64,000 nt of DNA, from positions 434,001 to 498,000 of the forward strand of contig CAWEDV010000002.1 of NCBI GenBank assembly GCA_963807975.1. Reading direction: 5' to 3'. Below are positions 46,832 through 54,942 of the stretch, one piece after another. A model generated the notes under the pieces. The model saw only the letters and a program-made list of their open reading frames with translations. It was not told where the DNA came from and searched no databases. Numbering within the stretch: position 1 is the first letter of the stretch; each line of letters starts with the position of its first letter. This DNA is from JAACFF01 sp963807975. Its GTDB lineage: Bacteria > Chloroflexota > Anaerolineae > Promineifilales > Promineifilaceae. Both the position numbers and the translations under genes were made by a program.

Positions 46832-47179
46832 TTAATCAAACCTAGCCATCGTTACCCCACCTTCGGCATCTTCTACGCGAATTGATACGACTAAACCATT
46901 CACATCTTGGTCTTGCCTTAACGCGACCGGGTTGTTAATCGTATGCCGTGTGGGGGCCTCATCAGGACCAAAACTGATGGTAAATGCATTACCTTTGCCG
47001 GGTGGATCATAATCGATGGCTACAAGTTTTGCCCCTGCAACCAGAGGCTCCCCACCCAGCTCTTCATCCAGTTCAATACGGATCAAGCGACCACGATTGC
47101 CATTGCTAAAAGTATCACACCATGCTTCCCAACGGCTCGTTGGGATATGCTTCATTTCATCTGGGGCAGCAGAATGCAT
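46832..47179 (-). CDS. Small soluble protein, DUF5335-like
   Basis: ATG at 47179 follows AGGAAGGAG; the frame continues to 47233 but that start has no ribosome site. The 115-residue protein reads EMKHIPTSRWEAWCDTFSNG, then RGRLIRIELDEELGGEPLV. This fits short DUF5335-like proteins of stress-related loci, an assignment I hold with moderate confidence. Its C-terminus has a beta-rich look. It lies downstream of the DUF1269 gene, past a hairpin at 47211-47239. A 240-base gap with no visible gene separates it from the K+ channel gene. Confidence 0.6.
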   Translation of the reverse strand: MHSAAPDEMKHIPTSRWEAWCDTFSNGNRGRLIRIELDEELGGEPLVAGAKLVAIDYDPPGKGNAFTISFGPDEAPTRHTINNPVALRQDQDVNGLVVSIRVEDAEGGVTMARFD

Positions 47180-47210
47180 CGTCAATATCTCCTTCCTGTT
47201 AAATGACAAC

Positions 47211-47239
47211 AGGAGAGCACCTGAGTAAGGCACTCTCCT
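47211..47239. repeat. Hairpin between DUF1269 and DUF5335-like genes
   Basis: Arms AGGAGAGCACCT and AGGCACTCTCCT, pairing with two mismatches, enclose five bases. The hairpin sits in the leader of the small gene and after the DUF1269 stop; with no T-run, either attenuation or processing is possible. Confidence 0.4.
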
Positions 47240-47260
47240 ATATGATGCCTATTTTGGGGC

Positions 47261-47749
47261 TTATTCTTCGCCGAAACTTTCGCGCAGATTGGCTTCCTGT
47301 TCATCGGTCAAGTTTGAGCGAATCAAGCTGCCCATCTTGCCTTTGAGCTCTGCTTCCAGTTTATCCACTGTGGCATTGCCAGTAAGTAAAAATAGAGCTG
47401 AGGTGCCTTCGGTCACTTCGCTGCGCACGGATTTGATGAAATCATCATCGATACCATAATCGCTGAAGTGACCGGCTAAAGCGCCCATGGCAGCGCCAAT
47501 CGCCAGGCCAAAGAAAGGCACAAAGAAAAGCAAACCAAAGAGCATGCCCCAAAATGCGCCACCGAGCGCGCCGGCGCCTGTCAGGCTGTTGTCTTGCTTC
47601 GTCTTCGGTTTCTTCTTTCCTTGGGGCCATTCGACGATTGCGGCATCCTGGATTTCTATCAGCTGCTGTTTTTGCAGACTCTTCAATTGATCCAATGCGG
47701 CGCGCGCGCCGCCAGCATCATTGAATTTCCAAACGGTTAAAGCTGTCAT
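47261..47749 (-). CDS. DUF1269 membrane protein
   Basis: This 162-residue protein matches DUF1269: an N-terminal ferredoxin-like half (VWKFNDAGGARAALDQLKS; IEIQDAAIVEWPQGKKKPK), a glycine-zipper hairpin (GAGALGGAFWGMLFGLLFFV to GLAIGAAMGALAGHFSDYG) and the closing VTEGTSALFLLTGNATVDK. Members are small stress-associated membrane proteins of unknown mechanism. TAGGAG precedes the ATG. It is the clearest family member of the four related sequences here. Confidence 0.88.
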   Translation of the reverse strand: MTALTVWKFNDAGGARAALDQLKSLQKQQLIEIQDAAIVEWPQGKKKPKTKQDNSLTGAGALGGAFWGMLFGLLFFVPFFGLAIGAAMGALAGHFSDYGIDDDFIKSVRSEVTEGTSALFLLTGNATVDKLEAELKGKMGSLIRSNLTDEQEANLRESFGEE

Positions 47750-47890
47750 ATGATTTTCTCCTATGGTTTATATATGTGAGTGAAGTAAAAAAGACAAGTA
47801 AACAAGGATACGATACATTCGACAACCTTGCTACTCGCCCTTTTGACCACCAATGACCCACAGACTAGAAGTCTATGCTCAGTTGGCTTA

Positions 47891-48514
47891 TTAGCTGTCA
47901 GACGCAGCAGCTACATCAGCGCCAGCGGCGACATTACCTTCCGCATCAGCGGCGACGCCCGCTTCCCCGGCTACCACATTGCCCTGATCATCACTGGCAG
48001 CGCCAGCAACGTATGAAGCAATCTGGCCTGAAAGCTCATCACCAACCGTCAAGGTAACGACGTTAGCGCTGTAGCCGGACATACCCTTAACAACATCTTC
48101 TGTTTCGGCATCTTCCAGCATAAGCAATATGGCGGATGTGTCGGGAGTCATTGCTGTGCCAATCTCCTTCAGATCCCCTTTGGAAATGGGACGCCCAAGG
48201 TATTTGCCGGCAGCGCCGCCAACGACTGCGCCACCCACTGTCCAGGCCAACAAACCCGCCGGGCCACCAATCAAACCCAGCAAGCCACCGCCGACCGCGC
48301 CTACGCTGCCGCCCAAGATACCATGTCCCGGCTCATGCAAATGCACTTTCCCTTTTTCATCCTGCTCGACGATCGCTTCGACGACAATGACATAGCCTTC
48401 CAAAGCGCCGGATTTTTTAGCTTCTTTGAGTGTTTGCTTTGCCGTATCCTTGCCATCGAAATTGAAGGCTACAATGTTGTATACTGCGCCCTGTCCTTCA
48501 TCTTTTTTGCTCAT
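47891..48514 (-). CDS. DUF1269-like glycine-zipper protein (paralog A)
   Basis: The 207-residue protein begins MSKKDEGQGAVYNIVAFNFD. It has a glycine-rich hairpin (GGSVGAVGGGLLGLIGGPAG, TVGGAVVGGAAGKYLGRP), then DLKEIGTAMTPDTSAILLM, and a long Ala/Gly/Asp tail with repeats of the type DxxGNVxAGExxxxAD. The gene at 58463 encodes a close paralog. AAAGGA precedes the ATG. The C-terminal repeats differ in length between the two copies, as expected for slippage. Confidence 0.82.
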   Translation of the reverse strand: MSKKDEGQGAVYNIVAFNFDGKDTAKQTLKEAKKSGALEGYVIVVEAIVEQDEKGKVHLHEPGHGILGGSVGAVGGGLLGLIGGPAGLLAWTVGGAVVGGAAGKYLGRPISKGDLKEIGTAMTPDTSAILLMLEDAETEDVVKGMSGYSANVVTLTVGDELSGQIASYVAGAASDDQGNVVAGEAGVAADAEGNVAAGADVAAASDS

Positions 48515-48714
48515 GTTAAATTTCCTTTAACTAAATTAGATAATATATCAACAAATGATACACAAAATCTTGACAAATGGCAGCCCATTAATGTTTCTCT
48601 CATACTCCCTCGTTCAAAGGCGGCAGCAACAAGCAGCCTATTATTTCCGCACGTCTCTCAACAAAAAATCCAGAAATCCTTCCTTTTCTTTACCCTCCAC
48701 TATAAACAATCGGC

Positions 48715-48791
48715 ACTATCGTATGTAGAATCGGCTGCGGTTTTCCAGAAGATGGATTGATAATCACCGGAATTGTTTTAGAAAATGTCAT
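48715..48791 (-). pseudogene. Truncated lipid kinase start (remnant of a fourth kinase copy)
   Basis: After a perfect GGAGG ribosome site, ATG 48791 begins a frame that encodes TIPVIINPSSGKPQPILHTI, the opening of the kinase at 40355. It then diverges and stops within a few codons. The DNA is almost identical to the live copy over this stretch. The rest of the gene is gone; the next 200 bases on that side hold no kinase sequence. This is a deletion remnant of a duplicated module. Confidence 0.85.
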
Positions 48792-48817
48792 TATGATTTA
48801 TCCTCCACTGTTATGTT

Positions 48818-48884
48818 TCATAAACCGGCGATAAGGCTGGTCACTGCTTCTATATCTTTACTATCAATCAGTAGTACGTCATTC
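48818..48884 (-). pseudogene. Remnant of the 146-residue protein gene's 3' end
   Basis: The minus strand encodes LLIDSKDIEAVTSLIAGL and a stop, matching LVDSNDLEAVTRLIARLWK at the end of the protein at 41299. It is immediately upstream of the kinase remnant, keeping the live order. The 400-base gap between the DUF1269-like gene and MscS is therefore the scar of a lost copy of that gene pair. Confidence 0.75.
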
Positions 48885-48912
48885 GACAAAGCCACAAAGT
48901 CACTTCCGGTTC

Positions 48913-50319
48913 CTAATCAGAAACCTTTTCATCAGAAGTTATACCAAAACTAGAGGTATACCTTCGGTAAGGGAATATCACACCTGCCTCCTTGAGCTTT
49001 TTGACAATAGCCCGGCTCACCTGATCGCGAATTGCATACAAGTCCGTGTATGAATCAATCCACCAGCCTAAAAGAATAACAATCTGGGTTTCCTCAAAGC
49101 CAGTCAAAAATGTGCCGACAGCCCGGTCATTCATCACGCCATCCACCGAGTGGATGGCTTCCTTCACCAATTTTTCCACCTGGTCGAGGTCGTTCTCGTA
49201 CGCAATACCGAGATTTACCTGCACATAATAGGAGGGATCAGGGTAGCTGTAGTTAACAATTTGGTTCTGACCCATTTGCGAGTTGGGCATTATCACCATG
49301 CGATTGTCGAAAGTTAGTATCTTAGTATAGCGACTGCCAATCTCGGCCACGTTTCCCCATGTATCCAGGCCTTCCAGTCCCACTCGATCACCGATACGAT
49401 AAGGTTGATCCAGTAATATGAATGCTCCGGCAATCACATCAGCGAGGACATCGCGGCCAGCCAGAGAAATGGTCAATGTCATAATAGCCAGGAAAACCGC
49501 AAAGCCTGTAACATTGAAGCCAAATTGGTTGAGAAATATCGATAGGGCAATAATTAGCAAGATTAGGCGCAATCCCCAAACAACAAGCGTGATCAGGGAT
49601 TCGGCTTCTTTCTGATTATTTGCTTTTTGTGCCTTCCCGTCGAGTATTTTGGCAATCAGATCAATCAATCGCCAAACGATCAGGATGCTCAGTCCTAAGG
49701 CGAGCAAGAAATAAACATCGGCAAGGGGCGTCTGCAGGCGCGGACCGATGAAATCGAGTCGTTCGGTGGCAAAACGTAGAATAAGGACCACGATTAACCA
49801 GCGGACAGCATTACCAGCTACGCCCATCAGCTGGTCGTCAAGGTCCGTTTTTGTGCGTGCAGTGAGACGTGGAAAGAGCCAGCGGATTGCCCAGGTGCCA
49901 ACCAGGTAGGCGGCTAACACTAACAGTAATGACGCCGCCATACTAAACCAATCTTCGATATTCAGTCCCAAAATGGTTGTGCCCGCCAAGCCCGTCTGTT
50001 GAGCCACTTCATCAGCAGCCATAGATAAGGCATCCGGGGTCGCGGTCGGTCGCGGGGTGCGGGATGGTGCAACCTGAACCAGGGTGGCTAGATCAGACAT
50101 CATCGGGCTGTCGGCATCACTCGTAGCAGGTGTTTGGGTAATTTCCTGGCTGATAGCTGGTGTTGCTGTCGGTGCTAAGGTTGGCGCTGTCCCATCCGGT
50201 GACCTTTGGCTGGCGCAGCCCGCCAGATGAATCAACATACCCAGGAGCAAGAAAGACAACAAGCCACGTTTGACTGTTTGTGACATTTTATAACGAAGTT
50301 TTGTGGTGCGAGCGGCCAT
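48913..50319 (-). CDS. Mechanosensitive ion channel, MscS family, with signal/lipoprotein-like start
   Basis: This 468-residue protein has an exported start with a lipobox-like LAGC near residue 35, a Pro/Thr-rich linker, then membrane helices (~120-290). The MscS pore and beta domain follow: LTISLAGRDVLADVIAGAFI, LLDQPYRIGDRVGLEGLDTW, NRMVIMPNSQMGQNQIVNYS. The C-terminal alpha/beta domain ends near FPYRRY. MscS channels open under membrane tension to release solutes. A lipoprotein-type N-terminus is less common for the family. ATG at 50319 has AAGAAAG; Met at 50286 is an alternative. Confidence 0.88.
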   Translation of the reverse strand: MAARTTKLRYKMSQTVKRGLLSFLLLGMLIHLAGCASQRSPDGTAPTLAPTATPAISQEITQTPATSDADSPMMSDLATLVQVAPSRTPRPTATPDALSMAADEVAQQTGLAGTTILGLNIEDWFSMAASLLLVLAAYLVGTWAIRWLFPRLTARTKTDLDDQLMGVAGNAVRWLIVVLILRFATERLDFIGPRLQTPLADVYFLLALGLSILIVWRLIDLIAKILDGKAQKANNQKEAESLITLVVWGLRLILLIIALSIFLNQFGFNVTGFAVFLAIMTLTISLAGRDVLADVIAGAFILLDQPYRIGDRVGLEGLDTWGNVAEIGSRYTKILTFDNRMVIMPNSQMGQNQIVNYSYPDPSYYVQVNLGIAYENDLDQVEKLVKEAIHSVDGVMNDRAVGTFLTGFEETQIVILLGWWIDSYTDLYAIRDQVSRAIVKKLKEAGVIFPYRRYTSSFGITSDEKVSD

Positions 50320-50413
50320 AATGCTTTCTTTGCTGTTTCATGCACCTACCCTTGGAATAACATCATGGTATTAATTCCAAATGTATCGATCTTCACAATT
50401 TCTAACTGCATTC

Positions 50414-51289
50414 CTACCCTTTAAGCCATTTTTCTGCTTCAGCGCGTGCTTCCAACATCGATTCTTGATAATGCTCACTTATTGCGAAAACGTTATCGTT
50501 GCCGATAATGGCCAGCTTGCCCGTCCTTTCGAGTTTTTGTCGGGCAGAGTCCTCCACACCGGCCACCAACGCCACGCCCAAATCCCCTAGTCCAAATATC
50601 ATCGTTGCCGCAATACCCAATACAACCGCGATCAACGCGCCGGGGACTTTTGGGGCAAAAATTTTAACTCCAAACACAAGCACGAGTGCTGAAACGCCTA
50701 CCACAAGCGTTGCCATATTGGTTTCATCCAGCGTAGTCACCCATATCCATAGCTTCTGCCAACCGTTTGCCCCCGCTTTTTCTGTGCCAGTGATCTTAAA
50801 CAGTTCGCCAGCGGCAACATTAATCGCCACACCAAAAGTAAACCCAGTTAGCACAGCGGCCGACAAAAACTGCGAAATCCAGCCCATCTTAAACAGGTAC
50901 ATGAGCAGATATAAAACACCGGCAACCATCACAATGCTGGCAGACAGAGCAATCGCCTCATCAGACCCGGCCACAGCCATCCCCAAAACGCCCGCTCCTA
51001 AAACGGCGGACGTTGACGACCCCGGCCCGGCCGTTGCCTGCCTTGAAGTCGTGAATAGCGCGAAGAAAATCAACCCCAACGCCGCCGCATAAAGCCCATA
51101 CTGCACAGGCACGCCGCTGATGGTGGCATACCCCAGAGCCGTCGGCACCGTTAGCCCCCACACGGATAATCCAGCAATGATGTCGCTCCTTAGCCAAGAG
51201 CGGTCATAAGTAGGCAACCATCCCACAATTGGCAGGTACCGTGCCAGCTTATTATGGGATGGTTGTTTTTTTGTGTTTGATTTACTCAT
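50414..51289 (-). CDS. SulP-derived protein with internal deletion (N-terminal half joined to STAS end)
   Basis: Residues 1-~240 are a normal SulP start (LTVPTALGYATISGVPVQYG, SRQATAGPGSSTSAV, GLGDLGVALVAGV). The frame then continues directly into the last ~50 residues of a STAS domain (ARQKLERTGKLAIIGNDNVF, then a helical tail). About 250-300 residues present in SulP copy 2 (579 residues) are missing in frame, including the second half of the membrane domain. It is unlikely to transport as it stands. Ribosome-site spacing is poor. Its neighbours upstream and downstream are intact. Confidence 0.85.
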   Translation of the reverse strand: MSKSNTKKQPSHNKLARYLPIVGWLPTYDRSWLRSDIIAGLSVWGLTVPTALGYATISGVPVQYGLYAAALGLIFFALFTTSRQATAGPGSSTSAVLGAGVLGMAVAGSDEAIALSASIVMVAGVLYLLMYLFKMGWISQFLSAAVLTGFTFGVAINVAAGELFKITGTEKAGANGWQKLWIWVTTLDETNMATLVVGVSALVLVFGVKIFAPKVPGALIAVVLGIAATMIFGLGDLGVALVAGVEDSARQKLERTGKLAIIGNDNVFAISEHYQESMLEARAEAEKWLKG

Positions 51290-51342
51290 CGTGACTTGCT
51301 TTACTCTCTAAGAATTGTAACGTCCGATCTTCCACATCTCCC

Positions 51343-52878
51343 CTATGCGGTTAATTTCTGTGATGGGAGGTCTTTTGGTTCCGTGCCGTAAACGGCCGTC
51401 GCGTCATCATCACTCGGCAGGCGATCCTTCCGAAAATACAGGAACCCGATTATCAAAGTGAACAGGGGTGACAGAAAAGCAAGGAACGTAAAAGGGGCAA
51501 AAGCGAGCGTCGATATCCCCAGCGTTCCGGCAAAAAAAGCACCGTTGACGTTCCATGGAACGATAGACGAGAACACAGTGCCAGAGTCAGCAATGCTCGT
51601 TGACAAGGTAACAGGTTTGAGGCGTTCCTTTTCATACTCCTTGCGGAACATACGTGCCGCCAACACAATGCTCACATAAGGATCGGCAGCCACCGTATTC
51701 AGACCCATTGAAGTTAGCATTGTGGCCAAAATCAACGTCGCTGGGCCTCTCGTCCAGTTGATCACCGGTGTAACAATCTGTGTCAGCATACCCGTATAGT
51801 CAGCAACAGCACCAAAACTGGCTGCCGCCAAAATTAACCAGATCGTTGTTAGCATACTCGACGAGCCACCGCCGGAAAACAGACCATCTAATTGTGCATT
51901 GCCACTGGTAAGCTGAAAGCCATTGCCTATTGTGTCAATGCCCACCCTCAAGGCAGACTCAACATAGCTCAGGCTGGGATCACCAGCCAACGAAACGATC
52001 AAATCGTGCTGAGTAAATGCCGCCAATAGAGCGGCTATGATGGCAGATAACATCAGACTTATGAACGCAGAAAAGCGAAGAGCCGAAAATGCAACTACCA
52101 GTACAATTGGTAGGAAGGCCAGCAGCGAAACATTAAAGTACTGGGAAATCGAATCCTGAATCTGAGCAGGATCAATAGGGCTGGTGCCTGTGTTGCCAAA
52201 CAATCCCAAGCCCAGATACAGGAAGGCGCTTACAATTACGGCGGGGATAGCAGTACGCAACACCATCCGCGAATGATCTTCAATTGTAACACCGCCCACG
52301 GTAGCAATCGTGAGTAACGCTGTATCCGAAATCCTGGCTGTTTTATCACCCAACATAGCACCAGAAACGGCCGCTCCCGCCGTAATTGCTGGCGACACGC
52401 CCATAAGCGCCGCCAAACCCACAAAAGGGACACCAACCGCCGCCGCCGCGGTAAAGCAACTACCCAGCAACATACTCAAGAGAGAAGCCAATGCAAATAC
52501 CACCACATAGTAAATACCCGGACTAAGAATCTCCACACCATAGTAAATAAAGGCCGCCACCGTTCCAGAGAGATAGAGCGTGCCAATGATGGCGCCAATC
52601 GCCAGAAGCGCGAAAATAGTCCCTAGCGTTCCGTTCACACTGGTCACAATTGCTTGGGAAATCAGGGCGCCTCGATAACCATAGAAAATAGAAACCATCA
52701 ACGCAAAGATAGTCGCCAGGGTCATACTCACTTGCAGTGGGCCTTCGGCAACATCAGCACCAAACAAGACGACCGATAGCACGATCAAACCGATCATAAC
52801 CCCAAACACCAACAGCGAAGCCGCCAGTGAGGGCGTGCGCCCATGTTCCTCTTGTGAATCAGATGTTGTTGCACTCAT
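51343..52878 (-). CDS. NhaC-type Na+/H+ antiporter
   Basis: This protein of about 511 residues has eleven or so membrane segments and the NhaC/CitMHS-like motifs: LLGSCFTAAAAVGVPFVGLA, GAMLGDKTARISDTALLTIA (a substrate-site region with Asp and Lys) and LNTVAADPYVSIVLAARMF. ADSGTVFSSIVPWNVNGAFF is in the conserved C-terminal half. NhaC antiporters remove sodium at alkaline pH. ATG at 52878 follows GGAG; an upstream Met at 52896 is less likely. It precedes SulP copy 3 and MscS on the same strand. Confidence 0.9.
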   Translation of the reverse strand: MSATTSDSQEEHGRTPSLAASLLVFGVMIGLIVLSVVLFGADVAEGPLQVSMTLATIFALMVSIFYGYRGALISQAIVTSVNGTLGTIFALLAIGAIIGTLYLSGTVAAFIYYGVEILSPGIYYVVVFALASLLSMLLGSCFTAAAAVGVPFVGLAALMGVSPAITAGAAVSGAMLGDKTARISDTALLTIATVGGVTIEDHSRMVLRTAIPAVIVSAFLYLGLGLFGNTGTSPIDPAQIQDSISQYFNVSLLAFLPIVLVVAFSALRFSAFISLMLSAIIAALLAAFTQHDLIVSLAGDPSLSYVESALRVGIDTIGNGFQLTSGNAQLDGLFSGGGSSSMLTTIWLILAAASFGAVADYTGMLTQIVTPVINWTRGPATLILATMLTSMGLNTVAADPYVSIVLAARMFRKEYEKERLKPVTLSTSIADSGTVFSSIVPWNVNGAFFAGTLGISTLAFAPFTFLAFLSPLFTLIIGFLYFRKDRLPSDDDATAVYGTEPKDLPSQKLTA

Positions 52879-52948
52879 TGTTTGTTCTCCAATCACATCG
52901 TCTAGAACGAAGATATGTAATGTAAGGCGTTTAATTGCCTAAAAGCAA

Positions 52949-53686
52949 TTAAACGGTTCGAATATTAAATTTGACAGAGGCGATACGTATGAGGAAGGTG
53001 AGGACAAAGCAGGCCAGAAAACTTACCGTGCTACCAACTCCCAGACCCCACAACAGCACATACACAACGGCTCCGACCGCCGCCGCCACGGCATACATCT
53101 GACCGGGCATAAATGATTGTGGCACCCTGGCGAAAAACAGGTCACGCAAGACACCGCCAAATGACGCCGTCACCACGCCCATAATCGGAGCAACTATCAG
53201 TGGCGTTCCTAGTTGAAGCGCATATTCAGTGCCCAGATAAGCCCACAAGCCCAGCGCCAAAGAGTCAACGACAAGATATGCTGTTGATTGGTCTTCTGTA
53301 AACTGCTTGACAGGTTGGGCGACTCTGGCGACTACTTTGCTTCGTTTTGCCTGATCGCCGACAAACAGGCTGAGAAGCGCAATCCCTACGACGGTTATGG
53401 CATATACTGGCTGGTTCAGCCAGAATACAGGATAGCGTCCTAGCAACATATCGCGTATCGTCCCCCCGCCCAGCGCCACAACAAACGCGATGACCAGAGA
53501 GCCATAGAAATCCATTCCATATGCTCGAGCCGCGTATAGCCCAGACAGCGACGAGAGGATGATAGCCGACCATTGAACAAAGAACAGGAACAAGTTCAAT
53601 GCCTCGGCTTCCGGATCCTGCACCACTGAACTACTATCCGCCGCATTTTGCAATAGTTGCCACAATTGTTGCAATAATTCTTCCAA
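52949..53686 (-). CDS. Trimeric intracellular cation (TRIC)-type channel
   Basis: This 245-residue protein has the two-repeat TRIC/UPF0126 fold: VVALGGGTIRDMLLGRYPVF in the first half and VVTASFGGVLRDLFFARVPQ in the second, each a glycine-rich GGxxRD motif that lines the pore. Seven membrane segments are predicted. Bacterial TRIC proteins conduct monovalent cations. The probable start is TTG at 53686 with GAGG close upstream; no ATG is available before the conserved part. Confidence 0.85.
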   Translation of the reverse strand: MEELLQQLWQLLQNAADSSSVVQDPEAEALNLFLFFVQWSAIILSSLSGLYAARAYGMDFYGSLVIAFVVALGGGTIRDMLLGRYPVFWLNQPVYAITVVGIALLSLFVGDQAKRSKVVARVAQPVKQFTEDQSTAYLVVDSLALGLWAYLGTEYALQLGTPLIVAPIMGVVTASFGGVLRDLFFARVPQSFMPGQMYAVAAAVGAVVYVLLWGLGVGSTVSFLACFVLTFLIRIASVKFNIRTV

Positions 53687-53889
53687 TTCTTCCTCTCTTC
53701 TTTCGTTCCTCTTGGCTTACTGCAACCAAAGGAAATCAAGGGTAAGGTCGCACCAAGTTCTCAGCACAAGCTGATCTATGCTCTGGCAAATAGCCTACCA
53801 GTTCGCATCAAACGCCTGTGTGATGATGTGAGCGTGCTACTACGCGCCATTGCTGTTGCCTTACAAATGCCGTTTCGGAATTTTGGTTC

Positions 53890-54942
53890 CTATGTCTGCT
53901 TTGGACTCAACAATTCCGGCGCAAGTTTGCGTACCAGCCGGAGAACCGGTGATTGGGAGTCGTCGCCGGTTCCCACACAGCTGTCAAAGGCATGTTGCAA
54001 CGCTTCACTGTCGATGCCGTCTCTGCCTCCAATGAGGACAATCTCTGATCGGGGACGTTCATCATCCCAAGGGCCGGATTCTGCCAGTTGATAACGCTTG
54101 CCCACCATTTGTAGGACATAACGGGCAACGGTTATTTCTTCGAGATAGACGAAACCCTTACAGCGATAAACCGACGCCGGCAGCTGTTCCAACGTTGAGC
54201 GCAGTTTGGGTAGGGAGAGGGGGGCTTCACTCGTCCAGCTCCAGGTGGCAAACGGGTGATCGTGGGTATGCGGGTCTTCCTGTTGTGCCTCTTTCCCCTG
54301 CTGGGGGTGGATAGCATCACCATGCTCAGTAAAGACAAGTTCCACCGGAATCCGTCCCTGCACAACCTCAATGACCCGCGATCCCGGAATCACCAATTGC
54401 ACCAGTTTCTTGACGCGATCAAGATCACCCTGGCTTACCAAATCAACCTTGTTTAGGACGACAATGTCGGCCACCCCGAGTTGAGCACGAGCCAGCCGTG
54501 CCATATCGCCCTCCAGTTGTGGCAGTTGCTCAGCATCGACTACCGTCAGGATGCTGTTGAAGGCGAAAAACTGCGCCAGTTCGGTTTCCAGAAAGGTGTT
54601 TAGCACAGGCACAGGGTCTGACACACCGCTCATCTCTACAAGCAGGTACTCCGGTAGTTCCGGCCGTTGTAGCAACCCAAAACAGGCTCCCACCAGGTCG
54701 TCGCGGATGGTGCAGCAAATGCAGCCATTGGCCAGGTTGACCGTGTCGCCCTCAACCCCGACGATGAGCTTCGCGTCGATGTTGATCGAACCGAAGTCGT
54801 TGACGAGGACCGCGGCGCGCACGCCGTGGTCCTCGCTCAGAATGTGGTTGAGCAGGGTTGTCTTCCCTGCTCCGAGGAAACCGGTGATCAGCGTGACCGG
54901 AATTCTTGATCGACTCCGGCTTCCCGCGATTTCAATTCCCAT
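53890..54942 (-). CDS. CobW/ZNG1-type GTP-binding metallochaperone
   Basis: This 350-residue G3E GTPase has Walker A GFLGAGKT (~21-28), the metal-binding GCICC (~74-78), the Walker B-like EMSGVSDP and NKVDL for guanine binding. A His-rich loop (PHTHDHP) and the CobW C-terminal domain (YRCKGFVYLEEI) follow. It would deliver zinc or cobalt to a client metalloenzyme under metal limitation. Its ATG overlaps the stop of the upstream amidohydrolase gene as TAATG, so the two are coupled; that enzyme is a natural candidate client (inference). Confidence 0.9.
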   Translation of the reverse strand: MGIEIAGSRSRSRIPVTLITGFLGAGKTTLLNHILSEDHGVRAAVLVNDFGSINIDAKLIVGVEGDTVNLANGCICCTIRDDLVGACFGLLQRPELPEYLLVEMSGVSDPVPVLNTFLETELAQFFAFNSILTVVDAEQLPQLEGDMARLARAQLGVADIVVLNKVDLVSQGDLDRVKKLVQLVIPGSRVIEVVQGRIPVELVFTEHGDAIHPQQGKEAQQEDPHTHDHPFATWSWTSEAPLSLPKLRSTLEQLPASVYRCKGFVYLEEITVARYVLQMVGKRYQLAESGPWDDERPRSEIVLIGGRDGIDSEALQHAFDSCVGTGDDSQSPVLRLVRKLAPELLSPKQT

